Below, piece after piece: positions 43,141 through 52,689 of a DNA stretch of 64,000 nucleotides. The stretch covers positions 186,001 through 250,000 of the forward strand of contig CAZZAM010000002.1 of the NCBI GenBank assembly GCA_964652775.1, in the 5' to 3' direction. The notes below the pieces were generated by a model, which was not told the origin of the DNA, did no database searches, and worked only from the letters and a program-made list of their open reading frames with translations. The DNA is from UBA11346 sp038060575. Lineage in GTDB: Bacteria > Planctomycetota > UBA11346. Position 1 is the first letter of the stretch. Each line of letters starts with the position of its first letter. A program made the position numbers and the translations under genes.

Positions 43141-43293
43141 CCAAGGCAACCGCAGAGGCGCAGAGTTGCGCAGAGGTCGCAGAGAGCCGGAGTTAAAAGA
43201 CACGTTGTTTTCAGTGCCGATCACCCCAGTGACGGCTCACTGTCGTTCTCCTCTGCGATCTCAGCGGCCTCTGCGCCTCTGCAGTAGCCTTGG
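43141..43293. repeat. Inverted-repeat element, family A
   Basis: The left arm CCAAGGCAACCGCAGAGG runs to about 43185 and the right arm ends GCAGTAGCCTTGG at 43293. The right arm has one change from the usual GCGGTTGCC ending. It fills the 194-base gap between the HlyD-like and Wza-like genes. Confidence 0.85.
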
Positions 43294-43318
43294 GTTTTTC
43301 CAAAACGCCGGCGCTCGG

Positions 43319-44149
43319 ATGATCGCTCTGCTGCGCCCACTCGCTCTCGTTATTCTCGGCTATCTGCTGCCGCTGTTTGCCGGCGAAGCTGCCGCCGAGC
43401 CCGCCGCGTATCGCTTGTTTCCCGGCGATCTCGTGCGCGTACTCGTACTTGGCGAACCCGATTTGACACTCGACATGCGCGTGCCAGCCAGTGGCACGGT
43501 GCCATATCCGTTGGTCGGCCCCCTACCCGCACCGACTGATCGCACGTGCGAAGACCTGCGCGCTGATCTGACCAAGCGCCTCGCTGACGGCTACCTGCGC
43601 AATCCGCAAGTCACAGTGTCGCTGGTTGAGTACGGTGCGCGCACCGCCTGGGTAGTCGGCGCGGTGATGAAGCCGGGCATGATCCGACTCGATCCACTGC
43701 GCCCGACGACCGCGATGCAGGCGCTCGGCGAGGCTGGCGGTCTCGGCGAAGACGCCGACCGCGCTAACGCACGGGTCCTGCGCGAAACCGGCAACGGTGT
43801 GAAGCAATCGCTGGAGCTGCCTGCCGCGTTGCTGCCCGAACAAGATCTCGTTCTGCACCACGGCGACGTGATCGTCATTCCACGGCGCGATCGCGTGTAT
43901 GTCCTCGGCCAAGTCGCGCATCCCGGCGCAGTTCCGCTGCCATCGCGCGAAGTGCTGACCGTGTCGCGTGCGATCGCCATCGTCGGCGGCTTCGACCGCT
44001 TCGCCCGCGAAACCAAAGTGCATTTGCTGCGCGCCGGCAGCGATCCCATCGTGCTCGATGTTCGCGCCGTGCTTGACGGCACTAAGGATGCGCAGGATCC
44101 GGCGTTGAAGGCCGGCGATACGATTTTTGTCCCTGAAAGCCGCTTCTAG
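43319..44149 (+). CDS. Wza-like polysaccharide export protein
   Basis: About 276 residues from the Met at 43319; longer frames run through the family A repeat. A signal peptide (MIALLRPLALVILGYLLPLF) is followed by a polysaccharide export (Poly_export) domain (YRLFPGDLVRVLVLGEPDLT, RVPASGTVPYPLVGPL, LRNPQVTVSLVEY) and two SLBB domains (VVGAVMKPGMIRL; YVLGQVAHPGAVPL). Such proteins form the outer-membrane channel for capsule or exopolysaccharide export. Its stop overlaps the start of the barrel gene. It is short for Wza, closer to the small Poly_export proteins of PVC bacteria. Confidence 0.88.
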   Translation: MIALLRPLALVILGYLLPLFAGEAAAEPAAYRLFPGDLVRVLVLGEPDLTLDMRVPASGTVPYPLVGPLPAPTDRTCEDLRADLTKRLADGYLRNPQVTVSLVEYGARTAWVVGAVMKPGMIRLDPLRPTTAMQALGEAGGLGEDADRANARVLRETGNGVKQSLELPAALLPEQDLVLHHGDVIVIPRRDRVYVLGQVAHPGAVPLPSREVLTVSRAIAIVGGFDRFARETKVHLLRAGSDPIVLDVRAVLDGTKDAQDPALKAGDTIFVPESRF

Positions 44150-44250
44150 TGAAAGGAAGAAGGAAGAAGGAAGAAGGAGGAAGTCGCCAACGCGTGGACC
44201 CCTTACGTTTTCTTCATTCTTCCTTCTGCCTTCTAACTTCTCTCCTGTGT
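44149..44250. repeat. Inverted-repeat element, family C, at gene start
   Basis: The purine arm GTGAAAGGAAGAAGGAAGAA extends to about 44185 and the pyrimidine arm CGTTTTCTTCATTCTTCCTT continues to CTTCTAACTTCTC. This corresponds base for base in layout to the element at the start of the TPR lipoprotein gene (35112-35204). Together the arms encode the charged and hydrophobic parts of a signal peptide. Confidence 0.78.
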
Positions 44251-45477
44251 GCCGAAGACACCCGCTTCCTCCCGCCGCCCCTGCGCCCCGATCCCGCGCC
44301 GGTCGCAATCGGCTTGTCTTCCGCGCTCGCGCTTGGTGTTGCTCCGTCATTTGAAGTGCTGCCCGGTGGCGAACTGAATGCGCACGAGCACGGGATCGAA
44401 TTCCATCCCAAGGCGCTGCTCGGTCTCGGCTGGGACGGCAATCCGCAGACCGCGCCACACGCCGATGGCGATGCCTACACGCGGCTCCTCGCCGGTGCCG
44501 ATCTACGTTTCATCATCGGCGATCGTTCGCGCTTCGAACTAGGCGGCGAACTGGAGGCACGACGCTACGCGGACACCGCTGGCCGCGATCACGTCGGTGG
44601 TGGACTCACCGCCGTTTGGAACACGCGTGACGATGCGTGGTGGTGGCGCGGCGAAGCGGGCGCGCTGCGTGAGGATCAGCCACTCGCTGCCACAGCGAAC
44701 GCGGTGAGTCGCGACGAGTTCCGCCTCGCGCTTGCTGGTGGTCGTGAAGTGCGCGTCTTCGGCGCCAGCGCTTTGGTAACCGCCACCGCAGTCCACTACC
44801 GCGAGGACGCGCCCGGATTCATCGCCGAGAATCAGGATCGCCGGACGCTGGCGGCCGAAACGCGCATCTACGCATTTGCGTGGTCGCGCTCGGCGCTTGG
44901 CCTGCGCCTTGGTGGCGGGCTGACGCGCTACGCGAACGACCTCGCGAACAATGGCGGACAGCAACTCATCGCGAGCGTGTGGTGGCGGCATCAGCCCGGC
45001 GATCGCACGTGGATAACCACGGAAATCGGCGCGTCCGCCTGGCGCTGGTCCGACACCACCGCCGGTGATCCAGCCAACTCCGACGCGCATGTGACTGAGC
45101 CATTGGCAAACATCCACCTCGAGTGGCGACCCGAGGAACACAGCTACCTCATCGTCGGCGTCGGCAGCGAACTCGGCGACGGCGCCCAGGCAAACGCCGC
45201 GCGCATCCTCAGCGCCACGCTATCCGCCCGCCTCCGCCTCGCCGATCGCTTGGGTGCCGCCCTCATCGGTCGTTGGGAGCGCCGCCTCGACACCGGCGCA
45301 CAACCGGGCTTCGCCCGCGAACTTCGTCGCAATACCGCCGTCACAGCTGGCATTGATTACGAACTTCGCGACGGCTGGGCTTTGCGCTCGCTCGTTGGTT
45401 GGGAAGACAGCGAGGCCGACATCGGTGTTTCGTACTCTCGACCGACCGCGACGATGGAGATCGCGGCGGCGTTTTAA
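44149..45477 (+). CDS. Outer-membrane beta-barrel protein of exopolysaccharide cluster
   Basis: A 442-residue protein starting at a GTG at 44149 that overlaps the TAG of the Wza-like gene. The N-terminus (MKGRRKKEEGG then RFLHSSFCLLTSLLCAED) is a signal region built from repeat family C. The remaining sequence alternates polar and hydrophobic residues in strands (for example ADLRFIIGDRSRFELGGELE, SALGLRLGGGLTRYAN, LANIHLEWRPEEHSYLIVGV) and ends in an aromatic residue (AAF), all typical of outer-membrane barrels. It may serve as secretion porin or surface anchor for the polysaccharide. No enzymatic motif is visible. Confidence 0.78.
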   Translation: MKGRRKKEEGGSRQRVDPLRFLHSSFCLLTSLLCAEDTRFLPPPLRPDPAPVAIGLSSALALGVAPSFEVLPGGELNAHEHGIEFHPKALLGLGWDGNPQTAPHADGDAYTRLLAGADLRFIIGDRSRFELGGELEARRYADTAGRDHVGGGLTAVWNTRDDAWWWRGEAGALREDQPLAATANAVSRDEFRLALAGGREVRVFGASALVTATAVHYREDAPGFIAENQDRRTLAAETRIYAFAWSRSALGLRLGGGLTRYANDLANNGGQQLIASVWWRHQPGDRTWITTEIGASAWRWSDTTAGDPANSDAHVTEPLANIHLEWRPEEHSYLIVGVGSELGDGAQANAARILSATLSARLRLADRLGAALIGRWERRLDTGAQPGFARELRRNTAVTAGIDYELRDGWALRSLVGWEDSEADIGVSYSRPTATMEIAAAF

Positions 45478-45481
45478 GCCA

Positions 45482-46942
45482 TCAGTGTTTGAGCGGGATG
45501 CGCAAGACGAGATCGTCCTTGGTCCCGCTGACGCCATCGCGACCGACGCTCCAGATCCGTAATTCCGTGGCGTCGGTGCTGTGTTGTAACGGCCCGTCAG
45601 CGAATGGGTCGGCTGGTAAGGTGGTCGCTTGCGGATCGCGACGCAGCAGGATGGCGGAGTCGATCATTGCGAGATGGGCCGCAACTTGGCGAAAGGCAGA
45701 CTCGCATACAATGATGCTTGGCGAGGTGGTGCCCAGAATCAGCATGGTCACCGCTTGGGTTCCTGCCTCACGACGCACAAATGGACCGCTGCTGACAAGC
45801 GCTATCGCCCCCCATGTACCCTTGTACTGAGCATAAATCGCAGCCGATTCGAGTGCGCTCGTCTGCTCTGCACTAGCACGTCGAAGGTCGGTCCAACGAG
45901 CTGTTCGCGCTATAGCAACGGAGCCATCGTAGGCGTCATTGAGACGGCGGCGCACAATCGTCGCTTCCTCGACGGCGCGTTGTGCGCTCATTACGATCTG
46001 GGTTGCGCTGATCATCCAGAGTCGTTCGCCATGATCTAAAACACGCGCCGTCAAACCTGTGGGCCAGGGCATCGCCGTGGTTGATTCTCGCCATTGGGTC
46101 AACGCAGCATCCGTGCAGTCCGCTGCGACCAAGACGCTGGCCATCACGTTATAGGATTGCTCGACGAACACAGACCCCTGCAACGCCTCAATGAGAGGGC
46201 CTCCTTGGGCAGCTGTGCGGACCCCCAGTTGCTGGAGCGCGATCGCGAAGCGTACTGCCTTCGCTGTGTCCCCATGCCCCAATGCACGAACGGCCTCGGC
46301 AGCACACGCGAGCGCGAGCACCCTCGTGCTCGACCCATCTAAAACCGAGGCCTTGAGCGTATCGTTTCCAGCCACCCACGGAACGACGCTGTGGGTTGGA
46401 CGCCAATGTATAACCGCATCCAACACCGGCCGCTGCCGATCAAGCCATGCGTCGATGGTCGGATGTTGTCCTTCGGCCCACGGTCCTTGTGCTGCGGCTT
46501 TCAGTTCTTGTTCAAAGGATGGCGGCTGTGCTATTGCCGCAGGCTTTCGGCCGGCATTGACCTCGCGAACCACATCGCTGAGCGCACGCTTGAGTTCTGC
46601 CGAGGACATCGGCGTCTCGGCGGGCAACTCAAGCCGCGGCTGCTTCATGTCCGCCCGCAGCGCCCGAATCGTCGCTTCATCAGCTGGTGGAATCAATGCG
46701 TCTGGCCCCAGCACACCAACCAACAACGCCGCGAGATTTTCCGCCGGCGGTCCAGGCTCGCCGCGATCATGACGCCACGCAGCGGCGGCATCAATCGATC
46801 CATCAGCGCGCACGAACGGCTCCAGCCAATGACCCGCTGGCACCGGCGCCAATTCTCGCGACGGCAGTTTTCCGAAACACCACCAGGCGAGCCCACCAAG
46901 GACAATGAGCGCGCACACGACGATGAACGACCGATTACCCAT
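45482..46942 (-). CDS. Membrane-anchored protein of unknown function
   Basis: A 486-residue protein with one N-terminal membrane helix (SFIVVCALIVLGGLAWW). The bulk is helical and Ala-rich. The C-terminal segment (LPADPFADGPLQHS, then RIWSVGRDGVSGTKDDLVLRI) resembles a tail seen in many planctomycete proteins and in pseudopilin-like C-terminal domains, where an Asp-rich loop binds calcium. I do not recognise the rest. It faces the barrel gene convergently, with only 4 bases between their stop codons, and lies upstream in the direction away from the GT block, so it may be its own unit. Confidence 0.7.
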   Translation of the reverse strand: MGNRSFIVVCALIVLGGLAWWCFGKLPSRELAPVPAGHWLEPFVRADGSIDAAAAWRHDRGEPGPPAENLAALLVGVLGPDALIPPADEATIRALRADMKQPRLELPAETPMSSAELKRALSDVVREVNAGRKPAAIAQPPSFEQELKAAAQGPWAEGQHPTIDAWLDRQRPVLDAVIHWRPTHSVVPWVAGNDTLKASVLDGSSTRVLALACAAEAVRALGHGDTAKAVRFAIALQQLGVRTAAQGGPLIEALQGSVFVEQSYNVMASVLVAADCTDAALTQWRESTTAMPWPTGLTARVLDHGERLWMISATQIVMSAQRAVEEATIVRRRLNDAYDGSVAIARTARWTDLRRASAEQTSALESAAIYAQYKGTWGAIALVSSGPFVRREAGTQAVTMLILGTTSPSIIVCESAFRQVAAHLAMIDSAILLRRDPQATTLPADPFADGPLQHSTDATELRIWSVGRDGVSGTKDDLVLRIPLKH

Positions 46943-47008
46943 GAACGGAACGTTACGGTTATCGTTGCTGACATCCAGCGCTACACACTCGCTGCTGATT
47001 CTCGCGCA

Positions 47009-48163
47009 CTATCCCGGCCACTTCTGTCCAGATTCCTCCACCACCTCGCGTAAAACGGCGAGCGTCTTGGCGGCGATCGGTGCGGCGGCGAATTCAGCGA
47101 GAACCTGAGCGCGGCCGGCGGCACCACAACGTGCGCGCAGTTCCGGGGATTCGATCAATCGGCGTAGCGCGGTGGCGAGAGCGAGCGCGTCGCGCGGTGG
47201 AACCAAGAAACCGTGCACACCATCGCTGATCGCTTCACGGCAGCCGATGCTGTCGCAGGTGACGATTGGCAAACCGCTGGCCATGCCTTCAAGCAGCGTC
47301 TTCGGCAGACCTTCGCGATACCAACTGGGCAGACAGACAATCGCGGCCTCAGCGTAGACGGCGGGCATGTCGTGGCGTTCGCCCCACCAGGCGACGACGC
47401 CGGCGGCGTTCCACGCCAGGAGCTGCGCTTCGGGAACCGCGTCGGGATTGCCGAGGTCGAGTGGGCCGACCAGCGCGAAACGTGCTCGTACGCCAGCGGC
47501 GCGGAGGATTTCAGCGGCGGCAACGAAGACGGCAACGCCCTTGCTAAACAACATACGCGAGGGCAGCACGATCAGCGGATCACCAGGCACCGGTTCGCGC
47601 GGCGTAAACGCATCGGGATCAACGCCTGACCCACGGATGAGGCGGATGCGCTTCGGATCGCAGCCGAGTTTCGCAACCGCTTCGACATCATCACGATTCT
47701 GCACGATCACGCGCTGATGCGGATGACCGAAAGCCGGGCCAGCCAACGCGCGCAGGCCAAGGCCGGCCATCCGTGCGCGCCAACCGGTTGCGTCCTGAGC
47801 CGCGATACCAAGACCGGTGACGTGACTCACCACAGCTGGAACACCGGCAAAACGCGCGGCGATGCCGCCGTACATCACCGGCTTCGGTGAACGCACGTGG
47901 ACGAGCATCGGGCGCTCGCGCTTAAAGAGTTGCTTGAGCGCGAGCAGCGTGGACAGCTCGCTGATCGGGCCAAGGCCACGACGCACGACGCTCCACGGAT
48001 GCACCTGCACACCGCGCGCGGTCAACTCGGCACAGCGCTCGTCCTGCGGAACTGCCACCGCAACGGCGAAACCAGCCTCCTGCACCGCGCGAATCAGCGG
48101 CCAACGCTGGTTGAGCAGCGCGCTGGCGAGGTTGTCGACGAAGATGATCTTCGGCGCGGTCAT
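47009..48163 (-). CDS. GT4-family glycosyltransferase, PglA-like
   Basis: About 384 residues from the Met at 48163; the longer frame runs through a family A repeat. The N-terminal domain has IIFVDNLASALLNQRWPLIR, HVRSPKPVMYGGIAARFAGV and VVSHVTGLG, a set typical of transferases that add a sugar to undecaprenyl-linked acceptors. The C-terminal GT4 domain has IRGSGVDPDAF, PSRMLFSKGV, CLPSWYREGLPKTLLEGMA and GLPIVTCDSIGCREAI, including the ExxLPK-type nucleotide-sugar motif. It likely acts early in repeat-unit assembly. It is last in the minus-strand assembly block. Confidence 0.88.
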   Translation of the reverse strand: MTAPKIIFVDNLASALLNQRWPLIRAVQEAGFAVAVAVPQDERCAELTARGVQVHPWSVVRRGLGPISELSTLLALKQLFKRERPMLVHVRSPKPVMYGGIAARFAGVPAVVSHVTGLGIAAQDATGWRARMAGLGLRALAGPAFGHPHQRVIVQNRDDVEAVAKLGCDPKRIRLIRGSGVDPDAFTPREPVPGDPLIVLPSRMLFSKGVAVFVAAAEILRAAGVRARFALVGPLDLGNPDAVPEAQLLAWNAAGVVAWWGERHDMPAVYAEAAIVCLPSWYREGLPKTLLEGMASGLPIVTCDSIGCREAISDGVHGFLVPPRDALALATALRRLIESPELRARCGAAGRAQVLAEFAAAPIAAKTLAVLREVVEESGQKWPG

Positions 48164-48178
48164 CGCATGTGCTCCAAC

Positions 48179-48322
48179 CCAAGGCAACCGCAGAGGCGCA
48201 GAGGCCGCGGAGGACGCAGAGACGACGGTTGAATCCAAATGCCCGCAAAATCCGGTCTGCCTGTAACCCTTGGCCTCCCCTCCGCGATCTCTGCGGCCTC
48301 TGCGCCTCTGCGGTTGCCTTGG
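48179..48322. repeat. Inverted-repeat element, family A
   Basis: The left arm begins CCAAGGCAACCGCAGAGG at 48179; the right arm ends CTCTGCGGTTGCCTTGG at 48322. It fills most of the 175-base gap between the asnB-like gene and the glycosyltransferase downstream. Confidence 0.9.
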
Positions 48323-48338
48323 CGATTGCCAGTGCGGT

Positions 48339-50255
48339 TCATCGCTGTGCCTCGCGCCACGATTGCAGACAGAGCAGCGACCACAGCGCGCGTGGGTCGC
48401 CGCCACCGCGCCGCACCTGCGACCACAAGTGCGACACCGCGTGCGCGTCAAGCAGGCCGTCGCGCCGCAGACGATCGACCGACAACAGATCATCGCCCCA
48501 GGCGCGCAGCGGCCCTGCCAACCAAGCGCCCAACGGCACGGAAAATCCCGCCTTTGGTCGCTCGAACATCGCCGGCGGCAGATGGCGCGCGAGGATGTGT
48601 CGTAACGGCTGCTTCCCGATTCCACCCCGCATGGTGAGCGAGCTCGGCAGCGACCATGCGAATGCAACAATGCGATGATCGAGCATCGGCACGCGGGTCT
48701 CCAGCGACACCGCCATCGCCGCGCGATCGACTTTGACCAAACAGTCGTCGGGCAACCAACTCAGTTGATCGGCCAACTGCATGCGCCGTACGGCATCGGC
48801 GTCAGCGCCGTCTCTCGCGTGGGTGAACGATGGAGCGGTTCCGTGGTCAGCAAGGTAACTCGCCGGCGCAACGATGCGGGCGAGGATCCGCGCGTGCATG
48901 TCATCGGGATCGCGCGCGCCCAGGGCGCGGGCAAATCGACGAACGCTCTGCGCCGGCTCTGCACCGCCACGACCAAGCACGTGGGCCGTTTGCCGAATCA
49001 GGGCGTCGGGTATCGCGTGTAAGAGCCCGCCAGCCACGCGGCGCAGACCGCGCGGTATCGGTGCAAGCCGTGGCCATAAACGCGCACCCCAACGATGCCG
49101 GTTATAGCCGGCGAACAGCTCGTCGCCGCCGTCACCCGAGAGCGCAACCGTGACCGACTTCCGCGCTAGGCGCGCAACCAACAACGTCGGCAGCACCGAT
49201 GCGTCAGCAAACGGCTCGTCGGTGATCGTGGCAAGACGCGGAACCTCGGCGCGCGCCTCGGCCTCGTCTACATAGAGTTCGGTGTGTGCGGTTCCAAGGT
49301 GCGTCGCAACGCGGTGCGCGTGGCCCGCTTCGTCAAAGCCCGGTTCGCGGAAACCGCTGGTGAATGTCCGGATTGGCTGGGTTGCCTGCGCCTGCATGAG
49401 CGCAACAACGACGCTGCTGTCGATACCGCCGGAGAGAAATGCGCCAAGCGGCACGTCGGCGAGCATCTGTTCAGACACCGCGGAGCGCAGCAAGGATTCC
49501 AGTTGTTTGGATGCGTCTGCAAGATCACCGGTAAACGGTGTGGCACGACCCTGCGCGGCAACGGCGGCCGTTGACCACCACGCGGTCGGCCCCTCGATGC
49601 GTGGCGCACCGTCACCGATGCGAATGCGCAGCCAGGTTCCCGGCGGCAGTTTGGCGATGCCACGATAGATCGTGCGCGGCGCGGGAATCCAACCGAGCGA
49701 TACGTAGGCGGCGAGTGCGTCGCGGTCGATATCGCCGCGCCACTGCGGATGCGCGCGCAGCGCCAACGTTTCGCTGGCAAAGACGATCGCGTCGCCGAGT
49801 TGGCCCCAGCACAGCGGCTTCTCACCCATGCGATCGCGCGCCAGCCACAGCTCACGCTGCGCGCCGTCCCACAACGCAAACGCGAACATGCCGCGCAGCC
49901 GCGGCAACGTATCAACCACGCCCCACTGGCGGCACGCGGCGAGCAGCACCTCGGTGTCGGAGTTGCTGCGAAAGCGCTGGCCGAGCGCCTCGAGTTCGCT
50001 GCGCAATGCGCGCCAGTTGTAGATCTCGCCGTTGAACACCACCGTGAGATCGCCGAGCGTCATCGGCTGCGCGCCATCAACACTCAGATCAACGACCGCG
50101 AGACGACGATGGGCAAGGGCGACGCCAAGCGCGGGATCGCTCCACACGCCGCCGGCGTCGGGGCCACGATGGTGCAAACGCTCAACCATCGCCGTTGCGG
50201 TCGCTCGCAGACCGTCGCCGAGCTTCACATCAATGACGCCGGCTAGGCCGCACAT
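48339..50255 (-). CDS. asnB: Asparagine synthase (glutamine-hydrolysing)-type amidotransferase
   Basis: A 638-residue protein from the Met at 50255, which puts the catalytic Cys at position 2 (MCGLAGVI) and has GGAGA upstream. The class II glutaminase domain has VERLHHRGPDAGG, AHRRLAVVDLS and VFNGEIYNWRALR. The synthetase domain has the PPi loop AFLSGGIDSSVVVALM and the later VALSGDGGDELFAGYNRH. Such proteins make asparagine, but copies in polysaccharide clusters are thought to amidate uronic acids or other sugar carboxylates. The location among glycosyltransferases favours that, though free Asn synthesis is possible. It overlaps the O-antigen ligase-like stop by 13 bases. Confidence 0.88.
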   Translation of the reverse strand: MCGLAGVIDVKLGDGLRATATAMVERLHHRGPDAGGVWSDPALGVALAHRRLAVVDLSVDGAQPMTLGDLTVVFNGEIYNWRALRSELEALGQRFRSNSDTEVLLAACRQWGVVDTLPRLRGMFAFALWDGAQRELWLARDRMGEKPLCWGQLGDAIVFASETLALRAHPQWRGDIDRDALAAYVSLGWIPAPRTIYRGIAKLPPGTWLRIRIGDGAPRIEGPTAWWSTAAVAAQGRATPFTGDLADASKQLESLLRSAVSEQMLADVPLGAFLSGGIDSSVVVALMQAQATQPIRTFTSGFREPGFDEAGHAHRVATHLGTAHTELYVDEAEARAEVPRLATITDEPFADASVLPTLLVARLARKSVTVALSGDGGDELFAGYNRHRWGARLWPRLAPIPRGLRRVAGGLLHAIPDALIRQTAHVLGRGGAEPAQSVRRFARALGARDPDDMHARILARIVAPASYLADHGTAPSFTHARDGADADAVRRMQLADQLSWLPDDCLVKVDRAAMAVSLETRVPMLDHRIVAFAWSLPSSLTMRGGIGKQPLRHILARHLPPAMFERPKAGFSVPLGAWLAGPLRAWGDDLLSVDRLRRDGLLDAHAVSHLWSQVRRGGGDPRALWSLLCLQSWREAQR

Positions 50256-51559
50256 GGCGCGGTCTCCTTCGCCGACGTTCGTCCATGCAGGATCAGCAAT
50301 CCAAGCAGGTACATCCACCACAGTGTCGCGAGGGTAAAGCTTTTGAACACCGGCAGATCAAACGCGATCGCGGTGATTGCCGCCGATAGACCGCACGCCG
50401 TCGCCATGCGCCATGGTTCGCCAGCGGTGCCACGGAAGACAACCAGGTGACAGACAAGCAGCGACACGACGAGCAGCATGCCGGGTAAACCGAATTCGAC
50501 CGCTAACCACAGCGGCAGCGAATGCGGATGCGCCATGCTGGCTCCGTACGGCGTGTGGTGCCAGAACGCCACGTCGGTGTCGCGTCCCTCCCAGCCGCTG
50601 CGCTCGGCGTCTTCGCTATACCACGGCCACATCACACCAAGACCCTGGCCACGCGCCACGGTGGTGGGCGCTTCGCTGAGTGCGGCGAATGCCGTGGTGT
50701 ACGTGCGTTCGCGAAACGGATCGCTGGTTTCACGCGTGCGTCCGCCGGTGATTAACTCGAGGCCGAACACCAACAGCACGCCGACACCAGCCAACGCCAC
50801 GATGCCGGCGACGCGCACGATGCGATTGCCGCCGCCGACCAAGAGCGCGGTCAGCGCCGCAAAAATCGCCAAGCCAAGCAGCGCTCCGCGCGAGCCCATC
50901 GCAACAACCGCCAGCAACAGCCCGCAGCTGGCGATCGTCCACCAGGTCCGTTGCCGTCCGACCGCCGACAGCGCGAGGCCGACCGCGCAACCTAACGCTG
51001 GCAGCAAAGCAAGGTGGCCAACCGCCGGACTGAACAGTGGGCCACGGGCGCGCTGCTGGGCATCGCGGATGAACGACAACTCAAGCCCAGGTGCCGCGAG
51101 CGATTTCACCGCGTAGGCGGTTCCAACGACGGCCAGAAAGATCGTGGCGCGACGCAGCACGGCGGCGATTTCCTCGGTTGGCCTGCCTGCCATCAAGACA
51201 TAGGCGCAGACAAACGCCGCGCTGGCACCAAGCAGCGGCACCAGGCGTCCGATCGCATCCGCCGTATCGCGTGCATCGGCCCACAGCGGCAGCGACGTCA
51301 CGCCCCACAGCACCACGACAACGAACCACACGCCAACCATCAACCATGGGCGTGGATAGATGCGGAGGTCGCGCCAGCGCCAGATGATCAAAGTGACGGC
51401 CAGCGCCATAAGCACGAGATCCATCACCATCACCGGCGCGTCTGCGATCACTATCGCTGGCTGCCATCGGCCGGGAAGAAAAGCATGCAGTGTGAACACG
51501 ATCCAGAAAAGAGCTTCGTCCCAACGCATCCGTGCTGACGAGGTGGCGGCGTCGCTCAT
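50243..51559 (-). CDS. O-antigen ligase/Wzy-like membrane protein
   Basis: About 438 residues from the Met at 51559, whose ATGA overlaps the stop of the preceding glycosyltransferase. Around 11 membrane helices are visible. A large periplasmic loop (FRERTYTTAFAALSEAPTTV, then PYGASMAHPHSLPLWLAVEF) carries the Wzy_C signature (H-N/H-x-LP-type motif HPHSLPL). This family either polymerises repeat units or ligates glycan to a lipid acceptor; sequence alone does not decide. Coupled to asnB downstream. Confidence 0.85.
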   Translation of the reverse strand: MSDAATSSARMRWDEALFWIVFTLHAFLPGRWQPAIVIADAPVMVMDLVLMALAVTLIIWRWRDLRIYPRPWLMVGVWFVVVVLWGVTSLPLWADARDTADAIGRLVPLLGASAAFVCAYVLMAGRPTEEIAAVLRRATIFLAVVGTAYAVKSLAAPGLELSFIRDAQQRARGPLFSPAVGHLALLPALGCAVGLALSAVGRQRTWWTIASCGLLLAVVAMGSRGALLGLAIFAALTALLVGGGNRIVRVAGIVALAGVGVLLVFGLELITGGRTRETSDPFRERTYTTAFAALSEAPTTVARGQGLGVMWPWYSEDAERSGWEGRDTDVAFWHHTPYGASMAHPHSLPLWLAVEFGLPGMLLVVSLLVCHLVVFRGTAGEPWRMATACGLSAAITAIAFDLPVFKSFTLATLWWMYLLGLLILHGRTSAKETAPCAA

Positions 51560-52689
51560 CGGGGGCTCCGCGATATCCGACGCCACAACGCGAGGTGCGC
51601 CTCAGCCCAAGCGTTTCCGCTGTACATGCGCTCGACCCAGCGACGGCCGAGTTTGCCAAGGTGTTCGCGCAGCTCGCTCTCAAGCAGGAGCAGGTCGAGT
51701 GTGGTCGCCAATTCCAGCTCATCGGCTGGCGTCACCAAAACCCCACCAGGACCGACCGCTTCGGGCAGACCGCCAACGCGGGTTGCGACCACCGGCGTTC
51801 CCACTGCCAACGATTCCAGCACGACAATGCCCAGCGCCTCGCTGGTTGATGGAACGCAGGCGATGTCGGCAGCCTGGAAGATGCGCGGTACGTCGGTCCG
51901 CCAACCGAGCAGTCTGACGCAACCGGCCGCCTCAGCTGCCGCTGTTACCGCGACGCGGTCAGGGCCGTCGCCAGCCATTACAGCGATCAGGCCCGGATGC
52001 TGCGCTGCGACCTCCTTCACCGCTGCAATGAAGGCCAACGCGCCCTTCACCGGATCGAAGCGACCGCAGAACGCGATCACCGGAGCGTCTGCCGGCAAGC
52101 CCAGGGTCGCTCGTGCGGCGACGCGGTCGGCATCGCAGCGCTCGGCAAGATGCGCGCGATCAAGTGCGTAGCGAATCACGCCACAGCGTCCGCGTCTTAC
52201 CCAGCCATGCGCGAGGCCGATGCGCCGCATTGCGAACGACGGCGCGACCACCGCCGCGGTTAGCGGTGACAGCAGCATATCGAGCAGACCGAGAACCAAC
52301 GCGCGTTGTCCACCATCGGGCGTTGCGCCGGGCCAGTTGTGCGCCACGTGTACCACCGGCCGACCGACCAACCAGCCGGCCACGCGACCGACCAAACCGG
52401 CGGCGCCGGTGTGCGTGACGATAACGTCGGCGCGGCGAGCCGTGCTGCGCAGTGCGCGAACGGCGCGTAACAATCCGCATGGCCCGACCAATGCCGGCAA
52501 CTCAACGACCGGAACTCCGGCCATCTGCCATGCCAGCGTCGAACGTGGCTCGCCGACATGCAGCGGCAAGATCGCCGCACACGACGTCACCAGCTCGCGA
52601 TCACCAGCAACGGCAAGCCGCCGCGCATACTCAATCGAGCCGCCGTTGTCGTCGATGACGACGTGGAGAATCCGCAGCGGCGCGCTCAT
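51556..52689 (-). CDS. GT4-family glycosyltransferase
   Basis: A 377-residue GT4-type transferase. N-terminal domain: LRILHVVIDDNGGSIEYARR with the Gly-rich donor/acceptor loop, and HVAHNWPGATPDG. C-terminal domain: VIAFCGRFDPVKGALAFIAA, LLGWRTDVPRIFQAADIACV, PSTSEALGIVVLESLAVGTP and VVATRVGGLPEAV, which hold the Glu pair for nucleotide-sugar binding. It overlaps neighbours on both sides by ATGA, so it is translationally coupled in the assembly operon. Sugar specificity is unknown. Confidence 0.9.
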   Translation of the reverse strand: MSAPLRILHVVIDDNGGSIEYARRLAVAGDRELVTSCAAILPLHVGEPRSTLAWQMAGVPVVELPALVGPCGLLRAVRALRSTARRADVIVTHTGAAGLVGRVAGWLVGRPVVHVAHNWPGATPDGGQRALVLGLLDMLLSPLTAAVVAPSFAMRRIGLAHGWVRRGRCGVIRYALDRAHLAERCDADRVAARATLGLPADAPVIAFCGRFDPVKGALAFIAAVKEVAAQHPGLIAVMAGDGPDRVAVTAAAEAAGCVRLLGWRTDVPRIFQAADIACVPSTSEALGIVVLESLAVGTPVVATRVGGLPEAVGPGGVLVTPADELELATTLDLLLLESELREHLGKLGRRWVERMYSGNAWAEAHLALWRRISRSPR

